A stretch of DNA of 64,000 nucleotides from Acetobacterium bakii (GCF_001263355.1 NZ_LGYO01000007.1:1-64000), one strand, 5' to 3'. Shown: positions 28,216-38,004, numbered from the stretch's first letter. Translations and numbers: made by a program. The notes: a model not told the origin generated them from the letters alone.

Positions 28216-28881
28216 TTAAGGGTGGCCCACATGGACCATATTGGGGTAAATCTGTTGCAAAAAGCTGTCCGGATAGACCGAATCCAAAATTTCCTGAACC
28301 GTTCCGGTTGCCGGGATATTATTAATTCTTTCGTTCCAGCGGTTGACTGCCAAGGCTGATACACTCATGTTTAGCACCATAAAAACAACCAGCACCCAGG
28401 TCAGCGGAACTCCGACTTTTTTAGGGATTTTTTCAATCAGTTTTGATATAAATGGGTAGATTTCCTGTACCCAAAGAAGCCCTAAAAAGCCCCAGTAAAA
28501 TGAATATTGCAAACTGGTTCGCCCGGCCAGATTAAATGGCGACTCATGATATTGCCAGGAAATCGTTCCGGTTGTAAACTGCTGAACATAACTGCTGATG
28601 AACTCAAAACCGCCGCCCAGGATCATACTCAGAATAAAAATAATATACCATCGCTTCTTTTCCAGAGGATGGAGCACCAGCGTCAACGCCACCGCACCAA
28701 ATCCATAAACCGGATTAAAAGGCCCATAAATGACTCCTTGCCGACTTTGAATGTAACCATGGGTAACTAAACAAAATAAACTTTCAACCACCACCCCTAA
28801 AACGCAACCGATCATAAAAACCCAAAACAATTTGTAGAAATCAATGCCTGCAGCAAATGATTTTCCGTTTTTTTTCGCCAT
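28216..28881 (-). CDS. CmpB-like membrane protein (putative ABC-transporter type IV family)
   Basis: A 221-residue protein with about five membrane segments and the family motifs CVLGVVVESLF, GVIYGPFNPVYGFGA and GGGFEFISSY. These fit PF06541, named a putative ABC-transporter type IV family on weak grounds; its true role is not known. It ends close to hairpin copies B and E. Confidence 0.8.
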   Translation of the reverse strand: MAKKNGKSFAAGIDFYKLFWVFMIGCVLGVVVESLFCLVTHGYIQSRQGVIYGPFNPVYGFGAVALTLVLHPLEKKRWYIIFILSMILGGGFEFISSYVQQFTTGTISWQYHESPFNLAGRTSLQYSFYWGFLGLLWVQEIYPFISKLIEKIPKKVGVPLTWVLVVFMVLNMSVSALAVNRWNERINNIPATGTVQEILDSVYPDSFLQQIYPNMVHVGHP

Positions 28882-28959
28882 CTTTTCTCCTCTTAAATGA
28901 AAACACTGTCTATACCGGATGCCAACGATTGATCCTCTCCTGTTTTAATCCTGTTTCCC

Positions 28960-30186
28960 TTACATCCCTGAGTATGCTGTATAGATATCAAACACCGGCA
29001 GCATGATGGCCGCCAGAATAAAGAGCACGGCTCCGCCTAAAATCAGTAGAATCAAAGGTTCTACAGCGGTACTTATGAATTTTATGCTGTTTTTTACCTC
29101 ATCATCATAAATCAAGGCAATTTTTCCTAAAACTTCAGGCAACGATCCAGAGGTCTCGCCAATGCTGACCAACTGGGAATAAAAAATTGGGAATACCAGG
29201 CTTTCTTCCATGGCCTGGGTCAAGCTTGAACCGCTTGAAACTTTTTTCACAAGCTTTCTTACCTCTCTTTTGATAAATTGATTTTCTGTAATCCCATCCA
29301 GACGATCCAGCACTGATAAAAGATCCATCCCACTTTTTAGAAGCAGGGCCATGGTTTTTGATAGAATCACCAAACAGCACTTTTTATTTAAACCACCTAT
29401 CCCCGGCAGTTTAATCTTTAGAAAATCTTTAAATAAAGCAACCCTGGGGATCTCCAATACAAACCTAAGAAGCAAAAGAAAAGCGACCATTAACAACAGC
29501 ATCATCGGCCAATCGGCAATAAGTGTTTGGCTCATTCCCAAAAGAATCCGGGTTGGCTCCGGAAGCGGAGCATCCATGGCCTTAAACATTCCCACAAAGG
29601 TTGGTAAAACGTTAGTAAGCAGAAAAACAACCACTAATACTGACACCAATACCAGAATGATTGGATAGAAAAAAACCTGCTGCATCTGACGATGATTTTT
29701 CTCCTGATTTTCATAATGATCGGCCATTTCCATGAGAATTTCACACAGATTCCCGCTTCTTTCACCGGCTTCCACCATAAAAAGAAATAGGGTTGGAAAT
29801 GATTTTGGATAAGCAGCCATGGCCTGGGAAAGACCTTCTCCAGCGCGAATCCCCTGACACACCGCTGATAGATCCCGAGCAAATCCGGTGTCCCGAGTTT
29901 GATCCTTGAGCAACTCCAAACACCGGGCAATCGGGACCCCGGCACTGAGAATAATATGAAATTTTCTACAGAATCGGCTAAATTCTTTTGTTTTCACATG
30001 TCCCAGACGAAAATTCAGGTTTTTGTTCAAAAACAGCTTCACCCTATTTTCTTCTGTGATTTCCAAAACCACCAGGTTACGATTGTGCAAAACTACCGCC
30101 GCCTCTTGCTGTGTTGAGGCCTGAAGAACACCATTGGTGTTTTCTCCTTTGGCATTCTTGGCCTTATATGCAAATGTCTTAATCAT
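28960..30186 (-). CDS. pilC: Type IV pilus / type II secretion inner-membrane platform protein (PilC/GspF)
   Basis: A 408-residue GspF-family protein with two repeated T2SSF domains, each rich in Gly (SAGVPIARCLELL; KSGMDLLSVLDRL) and membrane segments near 170-190, 220-240 and the C terminus. It normally anchors the pilus ATPase. ATG 30186 with AGAGGT upstream is preferred over 30207. It is 8 nt downstream of the PilB-like ATPase. No pilin, prepilin peptidase or PilT gene is nearby. Confidence 0.9.
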   Translation of the reverse strand: MIKTFAYKAKNAKGENTNGVLQASTQQEAAVVLHNRNLVVLEITEENRVKLFLNKNLNFRLGHVKTKEFSRFCRKFHIILSAGVPIARCLELLKDQTRDTGFARDLSAVCQGIRAGEGLSQAMAAYPKSFPTLFLFMVEAGERSGNLCEILMEMADHYENQEKNHRQMQQVFFYPIILVLVSVLVVVFLLTNVLPTFVGMFKAMDAPLPEPTRILLGMSQTLIADWPMMLLLMVAFLLLLRFVLEIPRVALFKDFLKIKLPGIGGLNKKCCLVILSKTMALLLKSGMDLLSVLDRLDGITENQFIKREVRKLVKKVSSGSSLTQAMEESLVFPIFYSQLVSIGETSGSLPEVLGKIALIYDDEVKNSIKFISTAVEPLILLILGGAVLFILAAIMLPVFDIYTAYSGM

Positions 30187-30194
30187 CAGGACCT

Positions 30195-31856
30195 CTACTG
30201 ATGCCATTCATTTTCAAATACCAAAATTTCGAAACCCTCCGCCAGAGAAGTTTTTCCTTCCAGAATAATCTGTTTAAGGGATTCCTCAATGGGAATAAGA
30301 CCTTCTACTAAAGCAATTTTTCGAATGGCATCATAATTCATTCCCTGACCAATGGCTTCCCGGATGCCTCTTGTCATCTTTAACACTTCCTGAACGGCCA
30401 TACGCCCCTGATATCCAGTGCCACTGCAAAATGAACACCCGACCGGATAATAAAGCATCAGGTTTTCATCCAAAACGCCCAGAATGTTTTTTTCTTCCAT
30501 GGTGGCTAACCCTTCCTTTCGACAGTTTGGGCAAAGCTTTTTAATCAATTTTTGTGAAATCACCCCTCTAATGGCCGAGGACAATAGATATAAAGGAACC
30601 TTCATGTCCATGAGTCGGGTAATGGTGGAGATGGCATTATTCGTATGAATGGTTGATAAAACCAGGTGCCCGGTAATGGCCGCACGTACAGCAATCCCTG
30701 CGGTTTCTTCATCACGGATTTCTCCGACCATAATAACATTGGGGTCCTGTCGTAAAATAGAACGCAATCCCAGGGCAAAGGTGAGCCCTGTTTTTTCATT
30801 CACCTGAACCTGATTAATCCCCCCCAATTGAAATTCCACGGGGTCTTCAATCGTAACAATATTTTGTGTTTCAGAATTAATGGTATTAAGCAGGCTATAG
30901 AGGGTGGTAGTTTTTCCACTTCCGGTAGGTCCTGAACCCAGAATCATCCCATGAGGGGACGCCATGATTTCATTTATTAAAGACTTTTGCTCTTTTGAAA
31001 ACCCCAAATCTTCAATCCGCATCAGAAACTTTTGTTGATCCAGCAATCTGAGCACCATTTTTTCGCCGTGAATAGTTGGCAAAATAGATAGTCGGACATC
31101 AATCTGGCGCCCTTCAAAATGAGTTGTAAAGGCACCATCCTGGGGCACTCGGTGTTCGGCAATATCGCACTCTGCCAAAATTTTAAGCCGGGTGATCAGA
31201 CCGTGAAAAGTGTCTTCGTCAAGATGCATCATGGGGTGCAACACCCCATCAATCCGCAATCGAATTTGAATTCTTTCGGAATACGCCTCAATATGGATAT
31301 CACTGGCACCCCTGGAAACGCCCTCATCTATAATTTTGTTCACCAAGGTTACAATTAAAGGTTCTTCACTAAAACCATGGTCTTTTGCAATCCTGTAAAC
31401 CTCTTGTTTATCGGCAATTTGATTCTCAGTGTAATATTTATGGATAAGCTTCTGGATGCACTGCTTTTCCGCCACCAGTATTTTGAATCGCTTTTTTACC
31501 AGTTGCTGCAAACTCCGAATGGCTTCTTCATCGGTTGGATCCGCCATGAGCAGAACCAAAATTCCGTTATCCGATTCATTTAATGGAAAAATTATTAGCT
31601 CCTGAGCCTGTTTCCGGGTAAATAACGAAAGTAATTTTGGATCCATCCGATCTCTGCTGGGATCATAGACTTCAAATCCCCATTCATTATGGAAAACCAA
31701 TAGCAGTTTTTCAGGGGTGATTACCTGATCCTTCAATAATAGATCCAGCACAGAAACCCCTGTTTTTTCGGCTTTTGGGATTCTGCTGCTGATATGCTGA
31801 TGGGTGATTTCCTGATTTTTTAAAAGCATTTCCAAAACAGATTTATTTTCTTTCAT
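30195..31856 (-). CDS. pilB: Type IV pilus / type II secretion assembly ATPase (PilB/GspE)
   Basis: A 553-residue ATPase. N-terminal GspE-N-like domain (about 1-150), RecA-like core with Walker A GPTGSGKTT, Asp box region IEDPVEF, Walker B VGEIRDEETA, His box STIHTNNA, and a zinc site CPNC...CSFC. ATG 31856 with GGAG upstream is chosen over 31877. It should power pilus or pseudopilus assembly with the following PilC protein. Confidence 0.93.
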   Translation of the reverse strand: MKENKSVLEMLLKNQEITHQHISSRIPKAEKTGVSVLDLLLKDQVITPEKLLLVFHNEWGFEVYDPSRDRMDPKLLSLFTRKQAQELIIFPLNESDNGILVLLMADPTDEEAIRSLQQLVKKRFKILVAEKQCIQKLIHKYYTENQIADKQEVYRIAKDHGFSEEPLIVTLVNKIIDEGVSRGASDIHIEAYSERIQIRLRIDGVLHPMMHLDEDTFHGLITRLKILAECDIAEHRVPQDGAFTTHFEGRQIDVRLSILPTIHGEKMVLRLLDQQKFLMRIEDLGFSKEQKSLINEIMASPHGMILGSGPTGSGKTTTLYSLLNTINSETQNIVTIEDPVEFQLGGINQVQVNEKTGLTFALGLRSILRQDPNVIMVGEIRDEETAGIAVRAAITGHLVLSTIHTNNAISTITRLMDMKVPLYLLSSAIRGVISQKLIKKLCPNCRKEGLATMEEKNILGVLDENLMLYYPVGCSFCSGTGYQGRMAVQEVLKMTRGIREAIGQGMNYDAIRKIALVEGLIPIEESLKQIILEGKTSLAEGFEILVFENEWHQ

Positions 31857-32025
31857 CACGTCTCCATACGCCTCCACTAAGTAAAGCTAATTGAAGTATA
31901 ACTGATTTAATAAGAAATTTCTATAAAAAAATGCCTTACTTGTATTGATTTTTCAAGTGATCATGAAATTTTTGATGACGAAAACGTAAAGGTGGCCTAA
32001 AATCGCCACCTCTATACTTAGTTAT
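31857..32025. other. Short gap with a hairpin
   Basis: No gene. GGTGGC/GCCACC at 31992-32011 with an 8-nt loop lies after the mazEF region on the minus strand; no clear T run follows. Confidence 0.4.
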
Positions 32026-32119
32026 TTATTTTTCTTTAAAAGCCCCATCAATAGACCCAGGAGCTGGAGCGCCTTTTTCGACTATCTTAATCTCAATACC
32101 TTGTTGAACAATAAACTCA
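32026..32119 (-). pseudogene. Frame-shifted remnant of a third small gene after mazF
   Basis: On the minus strand, one frame reads NEFIVQQGIEIKIVEKG then APAPGSIDGAFKEK and a TAA at 32028-32026. This looks like a real C-terminal protein end. An ATG-AGT sits just before it in the wrong frame, one base away from joining it. The part may be a gene that lost its start, or be read by frameshift. I do not recognise the family. Confidence 0.4.
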
Positions 32120-32452
32120 TTACTCCGGCTTTTCAATTTCTGAAAAAACCGTCGATATAATTTCGTCCAGCAAATCTTGTGGTATACGTTCGACATAGTT
32201 GTAGGATCGTGCTTCTAAATCAATCGATTTAATATGTTCACACAGTACAAAACCTGTTGTCTTTGTTCGATTATCAAGCAGGATGTGCAACGGAAATGAA
32301 CGGTTGGCATTAGTAATCGGACAAACGATAGTCATATTCACTTTTTCATTAAAAAAATCATTACTGATAACCACTGCTGGACGAAAGCCAGCCTGTTCAT
32401 GGACACTCTGCAGATTAAAGTTCAATTTGATGCTGTCGCCTTGCTTTACCAT
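32120..32452 (-). CDS. mazF: MazF/PemK-family toxin (endoribonuclease)
   Basis: A 110-residue PemK/MazF protein: GDSIKLNFN, GFRPAVVISNDFFN, VCPITN, and VLCEHIKSID where the Glu/His area resembles the usual MazF catalytic stretch. It cleaves RNA when freed from the antitoxin. ATG 32452 overlaps the antitoxin stop by 7 nt, so it is translationally coupled. Confidence 0.92.
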   Translation of the reverse strand: MVKQGDSIKLNFNLQSVHEQAGFRPAVVISNDFFNEKVNMTIVCPITNANRSFPLHILLDNRTKTTGFVLCEHIKSIDLEARSYNYVERIPQDLLDEIISTVFSEIEKPE

Positions 32453-32694
32453 ATTTCTTTGCCCTCGGGTTTTCCCCAATCTATTTCAGTCGGTTCATAT
32501 TCGTCTTTAAACCCAGCGAAGCGTTCTTCGATGGTCTTATGTTTTCCGTCTTTGCAGCATTTTTTTATAATAATATTATCTCCATCGACATATACTTCGA
32601 CTTCATCCCGATCTGACAAATTTACACGATTCAAGATATGTTTCGGCAGCCGAATACCTTGTGAATTGCCCCATTTTACAATTGTTGTTTGCAT
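32446..32694 (-). CDS. mazE: MazE-type antitoxin (AbrB/SpoVT fold)
   Basis: An 82-residue AbrB-like protein with the motif KWGNSQGIRLPKHIL that begins MazE swapped-hairpin domains, then an acidic tail that would block the toxin. ATG 32694 has GGAGTG upstream; a GTG at 32703 lies inside that site. It should bind its own promoter region. Confidence 0.93.
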   Translation of the reverse strand: MQTTIVKWGNSQGIRLPKHILNRVNLSDRDEVEVYVDGDNIIIKKCCKDGKHKTIEERFAGFKDEYEPTEIDWGKPEGKEIW

Positions 32695-32703
32695 TTTTAT
32701 CAC

Positions 32704-32937
32704 TCCTTAGCTTTGTATATCCATAGTACATCCCATTCGTAGAAATAAATCAATACCCTTATTATATCGAATGGGTCAGTTCAACCGCAACAGTGGGTTG
32801 AACATGAGGACAAAAATTGTAGAATATGAAGCAGATCCCGATCCCGAAAAAATCGATACCCTGCACAGTGAATTATTATGCAATGCATGAAAAATCTATA
32901 CAGGGTAAAAAAGGGGGCAAAACAAGAAATCCAGAAT
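32704..32937. other. Gap upstream of mazE
   Basis: Contains one 39-residue plus-strand frame (32771-32890, ending VEYEADPDPEKIDTLHSELL plus four residues) with no ribosome site. It may be a scrap of a lost gene. Nothing else is recognised apart from the promoter region expected for mazEF. Confidence 0.3.
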
Positions 32938-32981
32938 AAAAAAGCCCCCGAGACCGTTGGTGTTAAACGGTCTCAGGGGCT
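32938..32981 (-). terminator. Terminator after lysC
   Basis: On the minus strand AGCCCCTGAGACCGTTT and its near-perfect partner, followed by TTTTTTATT. Confidence 0.85.
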
Positions 32982-32989
32982 GTGATTAA

Positions 32990-34198
32990 TTACATATCAA
33001 ATTTTTTGTGAATATGGACCATGGCTTCTTTGCCACGTTCTTTATCAATCAGACAGGAAATCTTAATTTCCGAGGTACTGATGGTCTGGATGTTGATGCC
33101 CAATTCAAATAGGGCTTCAAAGAATTTAGAGGCAATCTCGGCATTGGCAACAATCCCGGTGCCGATAACTGAAAGCTTTGCCACTCCCTGGTCATATTCA
33201 ACCTTTTGGGCATTCACCTCAAAGGCAAATTTTTGAGCAACGGTTACGGCTTCCTGAAGCTCTTCCACATCAACGGTAAATGAAATATCATTGACCGCGG
33301 TGCGGTTCACATTTTGCACAATCATATCCACATGGATATTGGCCTTGGCCAGGGCGCTGAATAAACGAAACGCAATCCCCGGTTGATCCGGCACTTCAAA
33401 AATCGAAATTTTAGCAATATTTTCATCCAGGGATACCCCTCGAACTAATACTTTTTCCATAATAACATCCTCCTTAATAATGGTTCCTTCGTTATGATTA
33501 TAGCTTGATCGCACCACTAAAGGCACTTTGAATTTTTCCGCCATTTCAACCGACCGGGGGTGTAAAACCTTAGCTCCGGTACTGGCCATTTCCAAAATCT
33601 CTTCATAGGAGATTTCGTCAATCTTTGAGGCATTTGTGACAATCCGGGGGTCAGCGGTGTATACACCATCCACATCCGTGTAGATTTCGCAAAGCTCGGC
33701 TTCTAAAGCAACTGCCAAAGCCACGGCTGAGGTGTCGGAGCCCCCTCGCCCCAGGGTGGTAATATCATTATTTTCATTGATACCCTGAAAACCCGCAACA
33801 ATGATAATTCTTCCTGCCGCCAGTTCCTTTTCCATGCGATTGGTATCAATATCATTAATCCGGGCCCGTTTATGGACATTAGAGGTGTTGATCCCGCATT
33901 GTGCTCCAGTGAGACTCACCACGTCGTGTCCCATCGACTGAATGGCCATGGCCAGCAACGATATCGATATCTGTTCTCCAGTAGCAAGGAGCATATCCAT
34001 TTCCCGGTGGGGAGGGTGTTCATTAATCCGTTTGGCTAGACTGACTAAGTCGTCAGTGGTATCGCCCATGGCGGAAACCACCACCACTACTTTTTTTCCT
34101 TTTTCCTTTGTCTCAATAATCCGGCCGGCTACCCGCCTTATTCTTTCTACATCGGCGACACTGCTGCCGCCATATTTCTGTACAATTAGATCTTGCAT
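32990..34198 (-). CDS. lysC: Aspartate kinase
   Basis: A monofunctional aspartokinase of 402 residues: KYGGSSVAD at the N terminus, GRGGSDTSAVALA, YTDVDGVYTADPRI, and two C-terminal ACT domains (about 265-402) for feedback by lysine or threonine. It makes aspartyl phosphate, the first step to lysine, methionine and threonine. It lies 19 nt downstream of hom. Confidence 0.97.
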   Translation of the reverse strand: MQDLIVQKYGGSSVADVERIRRVAGRIIETKEKGKKVVVVVSAMGDTTDDLVSLAKRINEHPPHREMDMLLATGEQISISLLAMAIQSMGHDVVSLTGAQCGINTSNVHKRARINDIDTNRMEKELAAGRIIIVAGFQGINENNDITTLGRGGSDTSAVALAVALEAELCEIYTDVDGVYTADPRIVTNASKIDEISYEEILEMASTGAKVLHPRSVEMAEKFKVPLVVRSSYNHNEGTIIKEDVIMEKVLVRGVSLDENIAKISIFEVPDQPGIAFRLFSALAKANIHVDMIVQNVNRTAVNDISFTVDVEELQEAVTVAQKFAFEVNAQKVEYDQGVAKLSVIGTGIVANAEIASKFFEALFELGINIQTISTSEIKISCLIDKERGKEAMVHIHKKFDM

Positions 34199-34217
34199 AT
34201 ACCCTCGTCACTCTTTC

Positions 34218-35474
34218 CTATTCGTAGATACGGGCATAAAAAATTTCCGGGACACTTTCCCTGAGTTTTTCTGCCATTTCGTTAAAATCACTGGCTGCAA
34301 TGGGGCTGGTGACTACATAAACACTATTGCCGTTAACAATCACGGTTTTTCGTGATGCCACGGTTTCCACAGCGGTTAGCACCTGATCCAGATTTTCCTC
34401 AGCGTCAATATTAGCCCGGAGATAATATTTCCCCTTGAAAAGACCTGTTCCCATCTTATTAAGATTTCGGTTCAGCCGAAGCGGTCTGGGCAGGTTCTCT
34501 TCCCCAACAATATTGAGAATATAAAGCGCATCCCCGACCACAGCATTGGCAGTGGCATCTTTTCCAGCGCCCTTACCGTAAAATTGAAGTTCCCCAATAA
34601 TATCCCCGGTAATAGAAATAATATTAAATTCACTGTTGACATTGCTCATCATTGACACTTCTTTAAACAATACCGGTTCCACGGTAGTATAAACATCACA
34701 TTTGCCATCAAGAATGGAGTGGCCCAGATATTTAACCACATAACCCAGACTGCTGGTCATTTCGATGTCAACTGCACGGATATCGGTGATGCCCCGTTTA
34801 TAGACATCTTCATCACGGATGATGCCTTCATAAGCCATGGATGACAAAATCGACAGCTTCCGGGAAACATCATAGCCTTCAACATCTGCGGTGGGATCGG
34901 CTTCTGCAAAACCGATGGATTGAGCCAGTGCCAGTGTTTCTGCGAAACCGGCGCCTTCTTCAGTCATTTTTGACAGGATGAAGTTAGTGGTCCCGTTTAG
35001 AATCCCCTTAATCTCAGTGACGCGATTAATTTTCATTTCTTCTTTTAGGCTGCCAATGATGGGAATCCCACCACCAACGGATGCCTCGTAGCGAAGAACC
35101 ACCCCGTTTTCCTCGGCCAAAGTCAGCAGCTCAGCAAAATATTCGGAAATAACTGCCTTGTTGGCAGTGACCACATGCTTTCCAGCCTTGAGGCAAGCCT
35201 TAATCATTTCGTATTCAAAGTCCATGCCGCCCATCAGGGCAATGACCAGACCGATACTGTCATCTTCCAATATTTCTTTGGGATCTGTGACAACGACTCC
35301 TACCGAATCGCCGAGATCCTTGGTAATATCACGTTCCAAAACCTTAGTGATCACCGGTGATGATTTCCGGGATTCCAGGTCAGTAAAATTACTGCCAAAT
35401 TTTCCCTTATTGAGATTTATGAGTTCATAAACCCCGGAACCAATGGTTCCGAAGCCTAAAAGTGCTATATTCAC
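34218..35474 (-). CDS. hom: Homoserine dehydrogenase
   Basis: A 418-residue enzyme: NAD(P) motif GFGTIGSG, catalytic region GILNGTTNFIL with EADPTADVEG, and a C-terminal ACT domain (about 335-418) for threonine control. The start is GTG 35474 because GAGGTGA stands 8 nt upstream; an ATG at 35492 overlaps that site. It reduces aspartate semialdehyde to homoserine. Divergent from thrC. Confidence 0.96.
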   Translation of the reverse strand: MNIALLGFGTIGSGVYELINLNKGKFGSNFTDLESRKSSPVITKVLERDITKDLGDSVGVVVTDPKEILEDDSIGLVIALMGGMDFEYEMIKACLKAGKHVVTANKAVISEYFAELLTLAEENGVVLRYEASVGGGIPIIGSLKEEMKINRVTEIKGILNGTTNFILSKMTEEGAGFAETLALAQSIGFAEADPTADVEGYDVSRKLSILSSMAYEGIIRDEDVYKRGITDIRAVDIEMTSSLGYVVKYLGHSILDGKCDVYTTVEPVLFKEVSMMSNVNSEFNIISITGDIIGELQFYGKGAGKDATANAVVGDALYILNIVGEENLPRPLRLNRNLNKMGTGLFKGKYYLRANIDAEENLDQVLTAVETVASRKTVIVNGNSVYVVTSPIAASDFNEMAEKLRESVPEIFYARIYE

Positions 35475-35513
35475 TAAAAAGTCACCTCGCATATGTATTT
35501 ATTTTAAAAACAC

Positions 35514-35542
35514 TTGTGTTTTCCTGGAAAACATTTTATCAT
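35514..35542 (+). promoter_or_regulatory. Promoter of thrC-thrB
   Basis: TTGTGT (35514-35519), 17-nt spacer, TATCAT (35537-35542), about 70 nt before thrC. The gap to hom is too short for a T-box leader. Confidence 0.6.
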
Positions 35543-35611
35543 AGACTTATGGGATATTCAATACCCAGTTTGGAAGAAATTTTCCAACACCAACCAAATT
35601 TGGAGGAAATC

Positions 35612-37117
35612 ATGAAAAAAGGCTACAACAGCACACGATCCAAAGACATCACTGTTACTGCATCCCAGGGAATCCTACGAGGATTAGCTCCTGACGGCGG
35701 ACTTTTCGTCCCTAATTTTATTCACAACATCCAACTGGATCAAACCAAACTCAGCAAAAAAAACTACGGCGAATTGGCCCAGGTGATCTTCACTGCTTTC
35801 CTGGATGATTTCAGCGAAAAGCAAATCGCCGATGCCATTCAAAATGCCTACTATTCGGGGAAATTTGAAGAAAAGGAACCCGTTAACCTAAAAAAAGTCG
35901 AGGATCGCTATTTTCTCGAGCTTTTCCACGGTCCTACCTGTGCTTTCAAGGATATGGCTTTGACCATTTTACCATATTTTATGGTGGAGTCCATCAAAAA
36001 TGTCAACAGCCACAACAAAATTCTCATTCTCACCGCCACTTCCGGAGATACCGGGAAAGCGGCGCTGGAGGGCTTTGCCAATGTTGATGATATCAGTATC
36101 ATCGTCTTTTATCCCAAGGATGGGGTCAGCACCATCCAGGAGAAACAGATGCTCACCCAGATCGGTGACAATACCTGTGTGGTTGGGATTTCGGGAAATT
36201 TCGACGATACCCAAAACGGGGTCAAGGAAATCCTCAACGATGTGGAATTAGGCCAGAAATTAGCCAAATCCAACGTGCTTTTTTCATCTGCTAATTCCAT
36301 TAATATCGGCCGCTTGCTGCCCCAGGTGGTTTATTATTTTTACAGTTATTACGAGCTCTTAAACCGCGGCGAAATTGTCGATGGCGAAGAAATTAATTTT
36401 GTGGTACCCACCGGGAATTTCGGAAATATCCTGGCCGGTTATTATGCCAAACAACTGGGCCTTCCCATTCACAAGCTCATTTGTGCATCCAATGCCAACA
36501 AGGTTCTGACCGACTTTTTTGAAACCGGCACCTATGACCGCAACCGGGAATTTTATAAAACCTCGTCACCCTCCATGGATATCTTAATTTCCAGTAATCT
36601 GGAACGCCTGTTGTACGATCTTTCCAATGAAGATTCCGAAGCCGTCAGCAGTTTAATGAAACAGCTTAATACCCAGGGCAGCTACCAGGCTTCCAAGACA
36701 CTGATGGAAAAAACCCAGCTCTTTTATGCCGGTGCTGCAGATGAGCTTGAAACCGCCGAGTCCATAAAAGATATTTTTGAGAAAACCCATTATCTGATGG
36801 ATCCCCACACCGGTGTTGCCAATAAGGTCTATAACGATTACCTAAAGGAAACCGGCGATATCACTAAAACCGTCATCGTTTCCACCGCCAGTCCCTATAA
36901 ATTCGGGCGTGCGGTTTACGAAAGCATTTTCGGAGCTTCAGACCTGGATGATTACTCCCTATTAGACTGTCTGGCTCAGAAAACAAATACCCAGATTCCC
37001 GCCCCTCTGAGAGATTTGGATAAAAAGGAAAATCGGCACAGTGTCCAATGCCATAAAACCGATATGTCCAAGGCGGTTGTCGATTTTCTGAAAGATCAGG
37101 AGAAAAACCATGCTTAG
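35612..37117 (+). CDS. thrC: Threonine synthase
   Basis: PLP enzyme of 501 residues. Lys in HGPTCAFKDMAL binds PLP; TATSGDTGKAALEG and VVPTGNFGNILAGYYAK are family motifs. ATG 35612 (MKKGYNSTRS) is chosen because GGAGG is 5 nt upstream; the frame is open to 35462. It converts phosphohomoserine to threonine. Overlaps thrB by 8 nt. Confidence 0.97.
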   Translation: MKKGYNSTRSKDITVTASQGILRGLAPDGGLFVPNFIHNIQLDQTKLSKKNYGELAQVIFTAFLDDFSEKQIADAIQNAYYSGKFEEKEPVNLKKVEDRYFLELFHGPTCAFKDMALTILPYFMVESIKNVNSHNKILILTATSGDTGKAALEGFANVDDISIIVFYPKDGVSTIQEKQMLTQIGDNTCVVGISGNFDDTQNGVKEILNDVELGQKLAKSNVLFSSANSINIGRLLPQVVYYFYSYYELLNRGEIVDGEEINFVVPTGNFGNILAGYYAKQLGLPIHKLICASNANKVLTDFFETGTYDRNREFYKTSSPSMDILISSNLERLLYDLSNEDSEAVSSLMKQLNTQGSYQASKTLMEKTQLFYAGAADELETAESIKDIFEKTHYLMDPHTGVANKVYNDYLKETGDITKTVIVSTASPYKFGRAVYESIFGASDLDDYSLLDCLAQKTNTQIPAPLRDLDKKENRHSVQCHKTDMSKAVVDFLKDQEKNHA

Positions 37118-38000
37118 GGTTCAAGTCCCCGGTACCAGCGCCAATATCGGCCCGGGTTTTGATGCCTTTGGTCTGGCCCTGAACATCTACAACACCTTCA
37201 GCTTTGAGGAAAAATCTGATGGCAAGCTCACCATCCGCGGCGTTGAGCATAAATACCAAAGCGAAACCAACCTGGTTTACCGTTCCATGCAAATGGTTTT
37301 TAAGGCCATCCATTATCATCCCAAAGGCCTGTATATCCACAGTGCGGTGAATATCCCCATTAGTCGGGGCCTGGGCAGCTCGGCGACCTGTATCGTTGGA
37401 GGTCTGGTGGGCGCCAACGCCCTGTCCGGGTACCAACTGACCACCGAAGCGCTTTTTGATATGGCTGTGATCATGGAAGGCCATCCGGACAATGTCGCTC
37501 CGGCCCTTTTTGGTGGGCTGGTGGTGTCCATGAAGGATCATGACAAGAATATTTACATCAAAAACCCAGTTCACCCCTGTTATGAATTTTACGCGCTGGT
37601 ACCGGATTTCAACCTGTCCACTGCGGATGCCCGGCAGGTCCTGCCCAAGAAAGTCAGTTTCAGCGATGCCGTCCATAACCTGCCCCGGGCAACCATGACC
37701 TATTTGGCCCTGACCAATGGCTCTGAAGAGGTTTTAAAGGCTTCAATGCGGGACCGTCTGCATCAGCCCTATCGAAAAAAACTCATTGCCCATTACGACA
37801 GCATCACCCGCAAAGCTAGGGATCTGGGGTGCCTCAATACCTGTATCAGCGGTGCCGGCCCCACTATTCTGGCCATCAATTCGGTTAACAATCCCGAATT
37901 CAAACATGAAATGGCCCACTACCTAACACAAAAAATGCCGGGATGGCAGCTATTAACATTGACCCCCGATAATAAGGGCGTCCAAATTTTGGGAGGTTAG
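37110..38000 (+). CDS. thrB: Homoserine kinase
   Basis: GHMP kinase of 296 residues: VPGTSANIGPGFD at the N terminus, phosphate-loop PISRGLGSSATCIVGG, GHPDNVAPALFGG, and C-terminal SGAGPTILA. It makes O-phosphohomoserine for ThrC. Confidence 0.97.
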   Translation: MLRVQVPGTSANIGPGFDAFGLALNIYNTFSFEEKSDGKLTIRGVEHKYQSETNLVYRSMQMVFKAIHYHPKGLYIHSAVNIPISRGLGSSATCIVGGLVGANALSGYQLTTEALFDMAVIMEGHPDNVAPALFGGLVVSMKDHDKNIYIKNPVHPCYEFYALVPDFNLSTADARQVLPKKVSFSDAVHNLPRATMTYLALTNGSEEVLKASMRDRLHQPYRKKLIAHYDSITRKARDLGCLNTCISGAGPTILAINSVNNPEFKHEMAHYLTQKMPGWQLLTLTPDNKGVQILGG

Positions 38001-38004
38001 TTTA

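Noticed and set aside
32771-32890. 39-residue plus-strand frame near mazEF as a gene
   Set aside because: No ribosome site and no recognised family. It is mentioned only as a possible scrap in the gap entry.
35475-35611. Possible T-box or threonine leader between hom and thrC
   Set aside because: The gap is about 137 nt and holds a normal promoter. No T-box core or leader-peptide run of Thr codons is present.
36873-37676. 267-codon minus-strand frame over thrC-thrB
   Set aside because: Antisense of two conserved enzymes; no ribosome site.
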